DNA of 64,000 nucleotides from Polytrichum commune (lineage: Eukaryota > Streptophyta > Polytrichopsida > Polytrichales > Polytrichaceae): the NCBI GenBank assembly GCA_950295325.1, contig OX485803.1:66479554-66543553 (forward strand), in the 5' to 3' direction. Below are positions 12,124 through 21,445 of the stretch, piece after piece (position 1 is the stretch's first letter; every line of letters begins with the position of its first letter). The translations under genes and the position numbers were made by a program. The notes under the pieces were generated by a model. The model had not been told where the DNA came from. It made no database searches and was given only the letters and a program-made list of their open reading frames with translations.

Positions 12124-13135
12124 ATTTTCTGACCTTATTGCTCTCTTCTCACAGATGATGGGTCTCGTAGTCAACACATTCGTTGACGCTATCGACGAAG
12201 AAGACTTCAAGATCCACCGTGCGAAGGCGTCGACGATGGACCTCAAGGACATCTCTGTCCCCAGGATGGACTTCAGTATGCCCGCCGACGAGGGCATACC
12301 ATTCCACGATTCTGAGGACGACGAGCCCACCCCCTCCGCCAACGTGGACGCCATTTTGCAGTCCTTCGACGTACCCCCACTTCGGATCTTGCCGCCAACG
12401 ACGGATCTTCCCGACCCTCAAGGGACGCCGGGTGGTTACACCGGGTCGTCCGCGGGGACAACCCTGGACGTCCTCCCGGCGAGAACATCTCTTGCGGAGC
12501 CTTTCGGAACGCCAGGCGGATGCTCGACGTCACAGTCTCCAAGGCCCGCCGTGGTTCCGAAGATGGAAACCCTGGACATCCTCGACCAACGCTCGCGGCC
12601 ATCTTTGGACCTCTTCCGCAACACAAGGAGGAGGATGAAGAAGACTCCATACGTGGAGTTGCCGCCGGGAGCAATCATCGAGGTCTCGGACGAGGACGAG
12701 GGGGACATGGACATCATGGCCGAGCTTGGCGTGGACTACGACAAGAACAAGCGGGTGAAGGAGGAGGCACTCACCGTCGCTGAGCTCAACGCCAAGCTGG
12801 AGGCGAAGATGAAGGAGGAGATGGCTGCAGCACAGGAGGAGAGCGCGAAGCATCTGGCCAGGCTGCAAGAGCAGCTGAGGGATTCAGCGGCCAAAACCGA
12901 CGCCATCTTTGAGATGCTCAGAAACATGCAGAGCCTCTCTGCGCCGGTCCAGCAACCTTACCCCTTCCCCCTTGGAGGATACCCCTCACAGCCCCCACCT
13001 CCAGTCATGTACCAAGGAGGGCCTTCCCACCAAACAGCGCCACACCCAACGCCGGCGGGAAGTCCATTGCCCCCGGAAGTGACGGCGGCCGCCTCAACCT
13101 CCCACGATGCAATCACGGCGGCGCTAAGGGAGGAC

Positions 13136-13167
13136 GAAGATTTACGAACGCGCGTTCGTGAATCTTC
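13136..13167. repeat. Family A inverted repeat inside coding exon 3
   Basis: Core 13144-13159 with 15-bp arms and one mismatch. It sits inside the open frame and is translated as LRTRVRES without disturbing it. Confidence 0.93.
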
Positions 13168-13531
13168 AGGTCCGGCAGTCCTCACCCCTCCCCCTTCAAG
13201 GGTAGGACTGCCCACAGACACCGACACGGCCTCTTTCACCGTCGTCCCAAGGGTTCTAGATAGGCGGGGCGATGACACTGCGCAACACACTGACATGGTC
13301 ATTGTGGAGGAAACGTAGGGGAGCCCCAATGACTCGGCAGGTCCGCGTGGGATGGTCGTGGAGAGCCCTGACCAGGAAGGACATCCGTCCGCGCACATGG
13401 AGGATGTCCGCATGGAGAGACTCGACCTGGGCGGGGACAACGACATGGAGCTCATCCAACAGACCCAGTCGTCTCAGGAGTAGCGTCCAGCGGAGGTCAT
13501 GGATCCAGAGGCTGCTTCCCCAATGGATATT

Positions 13532-13605
13532 ACGAACGCGCGTTCGTTAATCAAAGAGGTAACTCATCTCTGAGAATGCCAAATGTTTTACGAACGCGCG
13601 TTCGT
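13532..13605. repeat. Family A inverted repeats at the end of exon 3 and start of intron 3
   Basis: Core 13532-13547 lies in exon 3 (translated ITNARS). Core 13590-13605 lies just inside intron 3. Both have the spacer CG. Confidence 0.93.
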
Positions 13606-13899
13606 AATATCACTAACCCCCCGCGTTGTGTTCTTGGCGCTTCAACTCCATCGACATCACGTTGCCCGCGCGAGCATTTTTCTACGTGATCGCTTGGGCC
13701 GATCAATTTTGTAGGACACTGCATTTTTTCCTTAGGAAATTGTGATAGATTATCACGCGAGACAAATGTACATATTCACCGAATTAATATATGAGCAGAC
13801 GATCTCTGCTCGCATCCCCTCAACTTATTGCATATTCTCGCGTCTTGTGTTGTCTGTGCTCTTGCGCGTCCTTGCATTCTTTGCATGCACACCTCACTC

Positions 13900-14046
13900 A
13901 CGAACGCTCGTTCGTAAAACTGTGCGACCCCGTCTTGACATCCTTCGCGAACGAGCGTTCGTATATGCATGCATCCGCGCTCACGAACGAGCGTTCGTAA
14001 ATGATGCGCACCGCCCCACAGCCTTCATTCACGAACGGTCGTTCGC
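13900..14046. repeat. Family A inverted repeats in intron 3 (4 copies)
   Basis: Cores at 13900, 13947, 13983 and 14031, spacers CT, AG, AG and GT. Two copies carry one arm-end change. All lie in the putative intron 13559-14182. Confidence 0.93.
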
Positions 14047-14182
14047 AATTGTGCCCCTCTGAACATTCTCCTTGCACCCTCCTCACTTCCTCCTCTTTTC
14101 CCATAATGCATCGTCTTTATTTTCAACGCAACAATTTCTTTATTGGATCATAGAATTAAACTAGTCGCGTTGTTCATCACAG

Positions 14183-14950
14183 GACCCCCCGGAGATAGGT
14201 CGCAACCCCTCGACCAGTGGACCTCGAACCTGGAACAAACCGTTCCTCGTTTTTGACCTCAACGAGGTGTTGTGTCACACCCAACACATCCCAAGGGTCC
14301 CCACGCGTCCCTTCCGTCACCCCGACGAAAGGGACTACGACGGCGAGCTCGACACCCTCATTAACCGCAAGGTTGTCCGCGCCCGTCCCGGCCTGCGGGA
14401 CTTCCTTCGCGAGGTGGTCGAGTTCGCCCACGTCGTTGTGTGGAGCTCCATGGTCATGGACAACACGGAGCCCATCGTCCACTTCTTATTCCGTGATCTC
14501 CCGAGCCCTTGCCTCGTCCTCGGCCAAGAGGACTGCGACGAGCTGCTCGACGAGAAAGGCCGACCGGTGCCCAAGTTTGGCGGTCGAGGCGGAGGACAAC
14601 AGTTCCTCAAGGTCCTCCGTTCAAGACTCTGGCAAGGCGTCCCCCGTCTACATGGGACGCCCCACGGGTGGTGGCCGACTCCTGAGAACACCCTCCTCAT
14701 CGACGACAGCCCCACCAAGAGCGTGTTGAACCCCCCGGGCAACGTCATCTTCCCGGACACTTGGACCGGCGATAGGCAAGACACATATTTGGTCGATAGG
14801 CTAGCCCCCTACCTTAGAAGGCTCGTGCTCCACGCCGGTAGCATCCCATTTTTTGTTAGGTCCAACCCCTTCGGCAATGCGGCGCTAAGCCCCCGCGATA
14901 ATTTATATAAGAGCATCATGAGGCTCGCCAAACTCAATAAATTGATTTGA
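14183..14950 (+). CDS. FCP1/NIF-like HAD phosphatase domain, probable C-terminal exon of copy 1
   Basis: An open exon begins after the acceptor TTCATCACAG. It starts in the same phase (0) in which the preceding ParB-like exon ends at 13558. HAD motif I is FLVFDLNEVL at about 14243-14272: the nucleophile Asp is present, but the second Asp of DxDxT is Asn. The motif II region is VVVWSSM, and motif IV is LLIDDSPTK with the Asp pair at 14702-14707. The RPGLRDFLREV segment is typical of FCP1/NIF (NLI-interacting) domains. Some plant members of this group also have Asp-x-Asn in motif I, so the change need not mean loss of activity, but phosphatase activity is unproven. The exon ends with a TGA at 14948. 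It could be a stand-alone gene, but phase and spacing favour fusion to the ParB-like exons. No such domain was found beside the minus-strand paralogue. Confidence 0.72.
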   Translation, partial: DPPEIGRNPSTSGPRTWNKPFLVFDLNEVLCHTQHIPRVPTRPFRHPDERDYDGELDTLINRKVVRARPGLRDFLREVVEFAHVVVWSSMVMDNTEPIVHFLFRDLPSPCLVLGQEDCDELLDEKGRPVPKFGGRGGGQQFLKVLRSRLWQGVPRLHGTPHGWWPTPENTLLIDDSPTKSVLNPPGNVIFPDTWTGDRQDTYLVDRLAPYLRRLVLHAGSIPFFVRSNPFGNAALSPRDNLYKSIMRLAKLNKLI

Positions 14951-15062
14951 AATGCCTCCATGTGTTTGCTTGTTATCATGTGGTTCACATATCTAATGCT
15001 TGCTCTGTTTTTGGATGTCTGTTTTTGTTTTTTGTTGTTTTTGTTCTTGTTCTTGCCCATAG

Positions 15063-16015
15063 TCTACCCCCATATGCGACGCCCCTGTAGTCGATGGCCC
15101 TTCCCGTCCCCTCTCGCCCCCGGCATCCCCTTCTCGCGACGTCACGGACTTCCAAATGCCATCCCTCTACCACTTCTCGGCGGTCGACGCGGCCTCGGCC
15201 GTGGATTACTCCCGCGACGTCGGCATCGACGACGGCGTCGTCAACAGCCCGCCCCCAGCACTTGTCCCCCGCGCGTACGCCCCGTCGCCCTCCCCCCTCT
15301 CCAAGGAGAAACGGACGCTCGTTCGTTTGGGACACCTCTCACCCTCGAGGGACGACGCCGTCGCTCGTCGTGGGCCGAGCCGGCGTCTCCGCATGGAAGG
15401 CCCCCGTTGCCACACCTCCCCCGCCGACTCCGTTCCTCCACGCCTCGACTTCCCCCCGCCATCCAACAGTGCAATAGTTCCATCGGCTCCGGATGCTCCC
15501 GTCGACGCCCCCCTCGTTCCTACCGTTCCCCGCATGGACGTCCCCACAGCCAAGGTGCCCTCCTCAACCCTAAATCCCTTTCCCGCTTTTGTTTTGCTTG
15601 TCTTCCGTGTGCGTGCCGTTTTCTTTACGAGCGCCCATCCCAAACCGCCCTCATTATTTTTCCCACTCCATTCCTATTCTTATCTTCCTATGACGTTGTT
15701 TCGCAGGTGGCTACCCGCTCGCTTGGTGCCCGGCCCTCCTCCACGTCCTCCTTGGATAGGCACGCCCTCAAGGCCGCATCTTCTGAGTCCGATCGTTGTC
15801 TGGCCCTCCGGAGAAGCGCAAGACGTTCCCTTTCGCAAACGCCCTCGTATTCTACTTATAATACCACCTCGTACAATTCGGGAGCGCGTCCTGAAACATG
15901 CAAGAACGACACATATTCCTGTCCAGGCAACACACAAGGATACAGTCATGGGCCTGAGATTTTTAGAGCCATGGAGGCCGCCAAAAAAAAGGACTTAGCC
16001 GCAAAAAAAAAATAG
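15063..16015 (+). CDS. Unrecognised Pro/Arg-rich protein with a basic Lys/Ala tail (two exons)
   Basis: Two exons: about 15063-15554 and 15707-16015. The intron between (15555-15706, GT...TTTCGCAG) joins the frames in phase 0. A strong polypyrimidine tract and acceptor at 15001-15062 suggest an upstream exon as well. The first in-frame Met of exon 1 is at 15156. The product is rich in Pro, Ser and Arg, and its end GYSHGPEIFRAMEAAKKK is basic. A recognisable second copy of this tail lies at 25,221-25,431, which supports a real conserved C-terminus. A degenerate family A repeat (15311-15326) lies in exon 1. It may be the last part of the ParB/FCP1-like gene if the TGA at 14948 is a decayed codon, or a separate gene. 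No known domain was recognised. Confidence 0.5.
15311..15326. repeat. Degenerate family A inverted repeat in an exon
   Basis: ACGGACG-CT-CGTTCGT, one mismatch in the left arm. The last member of the family in this window. Confidence 0.7.
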
Positions 16016-16631
16016 TGGGTCGGACTAGTGTGACTAGAAGCGTACTAGTGGGACGGACTCCCTAAATGCTTAGGTGTAGAACATATTTAAGTGCTTACTT
16101 TCTAGTATGCTATTCCAAGTTACTCAAGACATTGATGGTATTTCCATTATAATTGTATTTCAATCCCAATTAATTCATTAAACTTCCATTCATTCTTCGC
16201 ACCTTCCCTTCCATTCATAACGAGTTGTCATTTCATACGCAACTATTTTCATGTATGCCTCACATTTTTGTTCACTTCCATGCCTTTATGTATAATAATA
16301 GTAGCATACCATTATACATATGGGATTTTTAGTCGTCATTACTGGTCCAATTTTGAAATGCGCATCCTTATATAGTCTCATAATCAACAAAAAGTCTCCA
16401 ATTACCGAATATAGTGTTCGATGCCAGATTAGCAGGCGGCTCTTGTACATCCGAGATCGGATCCTGCTGGATGACATCGTCATCTACTAGACCTCGGACA
16501 AAATCTTCCTTGACTGGCAAATCGTTCGCGCGGTCATCACAATTTAAATCTGGGCAGCGCAAAACAATCTCTTGGGAATCAGGAAAAATGGGGATGAATG
16601 ACGATACAGAAAGAAGTGAATGAAAGCCGAG
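16016..16631. other. AT-rich intergenic region between the convergent copy 1 and copy 2 loci
   Basis: Mostly AT-rich DNA. On the minus strand a short open stretch (about 16368-16620, containing CPDLNCDD) follows the copy 2 gene and could be a further exon of it. The acceptor is weak and no domain was recognised. Confidence 0.35.
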
Positions 16632-16725
16632 CAGTTTAGCTTGAGTAGAGCTAAACTGTACGCGGTAACATTTGAATTTATAACAAAGAAAGCCAAGCAG
16701 TTTAGTTCGTGTCGAGCTAAACTTG
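16632..16725. repeat. Family B inverted repeats 3' of copy 2 (2 copies, tandem)
   Basis: 16632-16658 has 10-bp perfect arms, CAGTTTAGCT / AGCTAAACTG, around TGAGTAG. 16698-16725 is a variant with 12-13-bp arms. Both lie in a tandemly duplicated unit of about 67 bp beginning GAAAGCC. Downstream on the minus strand relative to copy 2. Confidence 0.92.
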
Positions 16726-17919
16726 TCGCGGTAAAATATTAATACATTACAAAAGTTTGGTCAAAAATCCGCGTGTTACAAGAGTTCTTTCTTTTCTGCC
16801 GAAAAATACATCTCAACTACTGCACACTGAATCTAGAAACTAAGTTCGGGGGGGACCTGCAGATGCCCCGTGCACATCGCCCTCGTCTGAGTATCAGGGG
16901 GTACTTGGGGAGCTGGACTTCGTGAAGGCTCACACACCTCGGTACTGGGAGATGGCGGAGAACGTCTTTGCGAATCACTGACGCCTGCACCTCCATTTTC
17001 ACTTTGAACATTAGGCAATACCGATCCACTCAGACCTTGCACTTCTAGCGCACTTGAAGTCCCGCCTAGTGGCACACTCGAAGTTCGCATGTCAGAAGCC
17101 GACAGATTCATCGGCAGCTTGTTGCTAAAGGCCATATGAATCATTTTCATCATTTCTTCATGGCGGATCCTAGCCTCTTCATCTCGCTTCGCTTGCTGAG
17201 CAAGAAAGCGACCCTCGCGCTCCTCGAAATCCGCCTGCATCCGCTTCCGCTCAGCCTCCCCTTCCTCAACCTTCCTCTTCAGCTGATCGAGCTTGTCGTT
17301 GTCTTCGATGAACCTACCCAACGGAGAGCTCCTCTCAGACATCCCGCCTCTTTTCTTTTTTCCAATTCCTCGACCTTTTCCTGACGTGTTACGCAAATCC
17401 TGAGTAGAGATTGGTCTCCGGTCGGCTAGCTCATGCTCATGTACGTCGACAAACTCAAGCCGCCGGTTGAGAATTGGGGAGTCGTCGCCTGGCCTAGAAT
17501 CCGTTTGGCTCTCGAGATTGAGCGGAAATGCATCAGCCTGTGACTCCTCAGCGCTAACGTCGAAGGCGCTTGAAGTAGAAGTGTCCGCACGAGTAGGAAT
17601 GTCTTCCTCTTCAACTTCCTCGTCCTCATCGGCACGCGCTCGGGACTTACCTTTCGCGATCGCCTTTGCAACCATTGGATGAATCTTCTCGTCAACGGGA
17701 TAACCATCAACTGAAAAATCCAGAGAATCAAGACCCTCTTGCCTTCATTCAACGCATCTTCTATGGCATCCTCATCGTCATAATCTGATATGACGAACGT
17801 CTCGAGGGACAACATCTACACAGATAAACGGTGGTTATTAGATAATGGTATGCAACATTCAGACATATCCAACCAAGGGTAGAACAGACCAGTTAATAGA
17901 AACATAATTGATGCAGGGA

Positions 17920-17946
17920 CAGTTTAGCTCGAGTAGAGCTAAACTG
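17920..17946. repeat. Family B inverted repeat in copy 2 second intron
   Basis: 11-bp perfect arms around GAGTA, within the intron 17816-17959. The homologous intron in copy 1 has three family A repeats. Confidence 0.95.
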
Positions 17947-19362
17947 CAATGAAGCTTACCACGCTGGCGGTAACTACTTTGACACCAGCGAAGAGAAGAA
18001 AAATTGAATCATGTTTCTCGCAGAACATCCCTAGAACCTCCAAATAGAACTCCATCCTCAGCTCAGCTGGATACATGGCATACTGGAGCTCGTTGAACTT
18101 ACGGGGCTTATCGTATAGCACATGTTTCGGAGTCACATAGGCATTCTTAGGCTTTTGCGTGATGCCGAGCTCTGACTTCATAAGAAAGAGAAGTCAAACA
18201 GGCTCCGTTGCCAGCTTGCTCTTTGGGGCGTGTCCACCGAGACACTCATTTGGAGCCGGATGGTATTTCGAGGGAAAGTGCTCGAACAACCCTGTCAACG
18301 GGGACTTCCTTGCAAATGCTTCCACTTCCAAGTAATCCATGTCGTCACCATAGATGAACAGCCAACATGGTACATCTGTCAATGCAGGCTCATTCTGGGA
18401 TGTGAAGACTTTCATGATCTCCTCAAAGAATGGCTTCTCAACGGTGGAAGAAGACTTTCTGCTATTGCCCGGCATGAATCTGAAGTCGATTATCCCGAGC
18501 TTTGCATTACTCCCGTACTCGGTCCACTTGTTCGAGGGCCAGTGGCCAAGGGAGATAGCTGGGTTCGCTTGAAATTTGCGAAAATGCACGGCACCTTGCG
18601 GGGGCTCGAACCAGGATCGTCGTTCGATGAAAACCATGAAAAACTGCTTGGCATAAGGCGACAGGTCTTCGCAGGGGGTATTCCGATGCATCGTTTGCCT
18701 CTGATTGCTATAGTACTGATCTGGGATCCTCCAATCCAAAAGCGCGCGCATAGATGCCTTGCTCATGTGATAGTCCCTCTTAAATTTTGTCCACGCAGTT
18801 CTATCAAACTCGTTGTTCTTGAACAAGCCAAGAACAGGCTTGATCTTATGAATTTGCAGCTACGCAGTCGCCTTCCGCTTCCTCCGTTCAATCCAATCTC
18901 TCACGGAGTAGCAGTCCACCCTCAGCGCCGTAGGTTGCTTCAAAACAACTTTGGGATAGTTGTACTCCCTAGAAGGACCTGAACGGTTGAGGATATGTTT
19001 ACACAATTTGACATGATCAGCCTCGGACAAGTTTCCTAGTTGTTTGAAAAAATTCCCTCGAGAGGACTCCATCTTTATCCGGAACAAAGTTCTTGTGGTT
19101 CTTATACTTTTCAAGTTCTTTGGAGTCGACATCAATAAGGTCCCCCTGTGCGGCACAAGTGATCACCTCCAGCCAAAGATCCCATGTTGCGTCGGGAAAG
19201 GTAATAATCTTAACCTCGTCTGTGAGGGTAAGAAGTTTGTTCTTCGACACCTCCATTAGATGCTTCGCCACATCAATCATGGAGAACCTCTCGCGAATCG
19301 CTGCCATAAATTTCTGCATCCAGAAAACGAGTAAAATAAGGTTGACATTACATCACGATGCA

Positions 19363-19389
19363 CAGTTTAGCTTGACTCAAGCTAAAGTG
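19363..19389. repeat. Family B inverted repeat in copy 2 first intron, copy a
   Basis: CAGTTTAGCTTG-ACT-CAAGCTAAAGTG, arms of 12 bp with one mismatch, within the intron 19314-19504. Confidence 0.92.
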
Positions 19390-19451
19390 TTCATGAGTTG
19401 AACTCAGACCTTGGTATTAATCATAGTCAGACTAATGCACATTAGGAAATG

Positions 19452-19478
19452 CAGTTTAACTCGACTAAAGCTAAACTG
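19452..19478. repeat. Family B inverted repeat in copy 2 first intron, copy b
   Basis: Arms CAGTTTAACT / AAGCTAAACTG with small changes, 60 bp from copy a in the same intron. Confidence 0.9.
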
Positions 19479-20032
19479 GATATGGATGGTTCCAACCATC
19501 TTACCTCAAATGTAGCATTCTCTGCCTGTGATCGTCTTTGGTGAACCCTGTTATCGGTAACGCCCGCTGCTGCATGCTTTATTTGTGGCCTCCCGTAATT
19601 CTCCCACACTGAGCGCGCTGCAAGGATGTTGGTAGCCCACGTCTGCTTGAACGGAGTCAAGTGATTCACTCTGTTATAGAACGCCGATATTTTGCGCAGC
19701 TTCTCGATGTCCTTGGTCCAAACAATGAAGCAATGTCACGTTCTAAAATCCTAAATCCTATAGCCTCGGGCTTATTGCCATTGATCATGGCTTTTGAAGC
19801 GGCAACGCTGTACTGGCCGTTGATGATGAAGAATTCACAGTCCTGCATCTCGGACTCATCTGTCGGCTTGAACTCCATATCCGGCATGATGCATAGCGTT
19901 TGCTTCTGCGATCTGTCAGGCATGTTCATGAAGAAATTCTTGAGCTCCTCCATTTCCCTTTGCTCAAAGGTACGAATAATCCATTCATGAGGGACATTCT
20001 TTAACTTCATCACATCTATCTTCATCTTCTTC

Positions 20033-20072
20033 TGATGTTGATGTTGATGTTGATGTTGATGTAGATGTTGAT
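20033..20072. repeat. GATGTT hexanucleotide microsatellite
   Basis: About six units of TGTTGA/GATGTT directly 5' of the presumed copy 2 start. Read on the minus strand in that gene's frame it gives alternating His-Gln. Confidence 0.92.
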
Positions 20073-20242
20073 GAAGAAGGCTTCCAACAAGTTAAAAATC
20101 GGAAAAAACACGAAGAGAAATATCTTTAATATCATTAACGATGAAATGAGGTCAAGTCCCTTTGCTCTAGCAGAGGTGGCAAGAGCAGCAAGGAACCGAT
20201 CTAAACCGTAAGAAAGGGAGGCCAACCGAAGGACAGATTGTC

Positions 20243-20912
20243 ATGGAAAACCCGGCCGCAAAAAGTCAGGATGGGCCAGAAAAGAGGAATACCCAAGTCA
20301 GAGAGCGAGATGAAGGGAACGGGGAGCTCAGGCCGGAGAACGTCGAAACGATGGGGGAGTCACCGAAGGTAGACTCGGTGGCAGTAGAGGAAGGAAGCGT
20401 CGAAGAGCTTGCAACTGTAGTTGAGGGTCGGGGTGACCCAGCATCCACTATGTTGTGGTCGCCAAGAAAGCACGCAGGGCACAAGAGGCCCCTGGAGCGA
20501 GTGAAAACAGAAGATCCGGGAGATGAAGAGGAATCGGACATAGAGGGGGAAACAGTCGAAGGCGGAGTAGCCTGGATGGTCGAAGATGGAACAGAACCCG
20601 GAATGTCCGAGCTAATGCAGCTGGATAAGAGGGAAGCTACTAAAGTTGAGTCGACGCCCAAACCTCAGCTAGAAGAAGCAGCGACCGAGGTGACAACATC
20701 GGCAAAAGAAAACCTTGGATTGATAAGCGAAGGGAGAAAATCACTGGAACTAGGAAGAGGGCCTGAGAGCCTCTAGGCAGCGGTGAGGGAGCAGAGAATC
20801 CAGACCGCAGAAGAAGAGAGCGCAGCAATCCGCCGCTCACAAGGCGAGGCAACACAAGCAGGTAGGGGGCAGTCTCAGGCTAGGGTGCAGGAAGCAGAGA
20901 TAACCACAGCAT
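20243..20912 (+). pseudogene. Glu-rich ORF of unknown function, possible LINE ORF1 remnant
   Basis: Open from an ATG at 20243 to a TAG at 20774, then open in the same frame to about 20912 (AAVREQRIQ...). The protein is strongly acidic (Glu/Asp/Pro/Ser) with no recognised domain and no CCHC knuckle. It precedes a LINE endonuclease and reverse transcriptase on the same strand, so it may be what remains of the first ORF, but nothing in its sequence proves that. The TAG fits loss of a Gln codon (CAG). Confidence 0.35.
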
Positions 20913-21445
20913 AAACGGAGAGAAATAGTCGCATAGAGAGCGGCGAGGCTGCGGGTGGAGAAAGGGAGGCAACCTAGCTAGGGCAGGGAGCGCCACGTGG
21001 GGAAGTAGGGCAGTAAGAACCAACGGCTTCTAAGAGCCGAGAAGGCCACAACTCGGTCCCATGAACTCCCACCAGTACCACCAAAGCTGCAATAACAACC
21101 GAGACCGATACCCAGTATGACAGTTCGGTGAGACCCAAGGGAAGAGAGACCTCGATAGAACCCAGAGAGCTGCGAAAGGCAAGATGGAGGGAAAAGACAA
21201 TGGATGAATGTACACTCACGGAAGCAAACATTTGGAAAAAAAAAAGCGTGGGAAGTCCAGGCCTCCACTCACCGAAATTATAGCAAGACTCCAATGATGG
21301 GTAAGTGGATGGGCCCTTACCCCAGTAATGACTTAGACCGCATTGGAAGTACTTACTCGGAGGCTGGTAGTTTACACCCTATTGGAGCCCAGGATACTAT
21401 TTGGGAACACAACCTCTTCCCAAAACTGAAGGAATCATATACAAA

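Larger units (their letters stand above)
9199..13558 (+). pseudogene. ParB-N-like domain gene, copy 1 (locus of family A repeats)
   Basis: Three exons joined by phase-0 GT-AG introns: 9199-10491, 10608-11932 and 12155-13558. Exon 1 encodes an unrecognised domain of about 150 residues, a basic/Ser-rich linker, then a region with ParB-N features: a box-I-like KWVVR...QTVCVMP stretch and a box-II-like FWIIDGQHSLEA at about 10198-10233. The canonical ParB GERRxRA Arg positions are not kept. Exon 2 encodes a long conserved body shared with the minus-strand paralogue at 16.8-20.0 kb. Exon 3 is Pro-rich with an acidic patch and a Glu/Lys coiled-coil stretch. Damage: TAG in frame at 9814, 13316 and 13481, and a one-base frameshift between about 11400 and 11420. 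A tiny upstream exon at 8201-8248 with donor GTGAGT is possible. Intron 3 (13559-14182) joins in phase 0 to the FCP1-like exon, so both may be one gene. The ParB link is by motif only. Confidence 0.68.
16833..20025 (-). pseudogene. ParB-N-like domain gene, copy 2 (locus of family B repeats)
   Basis: Minus-strand paralogue of the 9.2-13.6 kb gene, very diverged. Exons are about 20025-19505, 19313-17960 and 17815-16833, with GT-AG introns at homologous places; the last intron precedes an ATG in both copies. The first exon has NVPHEWIIR and KQTLCIMP (box-I-like) and EFFIINGQYSVAAS at about 19804-19845, matching DGQHS in copy 1. The middle exon shares short motifs with copy 1 (REFF...LSE, IIDFR.MPG, AMYPAELRMEFYLEVL). 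The last exon is acidic, then a Lys/Glu/Arg coiled coil, then Pro/Ser-rich. Damage: frameshifts near 19745, 19070 (T-run) and 17740; TAG at 18860; TGA at 18194. The N-terminal domain of copy 1 and the FCP1-like domain were not found here. The true start is uncertain: the frame extends 5' through a His-Gln microsatellite. Confidence 0.66.

Noticed and set aside
9199-13558. Nuclear genetic code with TAG reassigned to Gln
   Set aside because: Frameshifts accompany the TAG codons, the GH5 gene needs no recoding, and decay by deamination explains the pattern more simply.
3772-14046. CRISPR-like array (regular short palindromic repeats)
   Set aside because: Spacing is irregular, the repeats lie in introns and exons of a eukaryotic gene, and there are no cas genes or uniform spacers.
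4093-14062. Recurrent peptide words such as YERAFV, TNARS and TNVRS in many reading frames
   Set aside because: They are translations of the family A inverted repeat in different frames, not a conserved protein motif.
3772-20025. Integrated giant-virus fragment (ParB-like and FCP1-like genes)
   Set aside because: The genes have spliceosomal introns at conserved places and no viral hallmark gene was seen.
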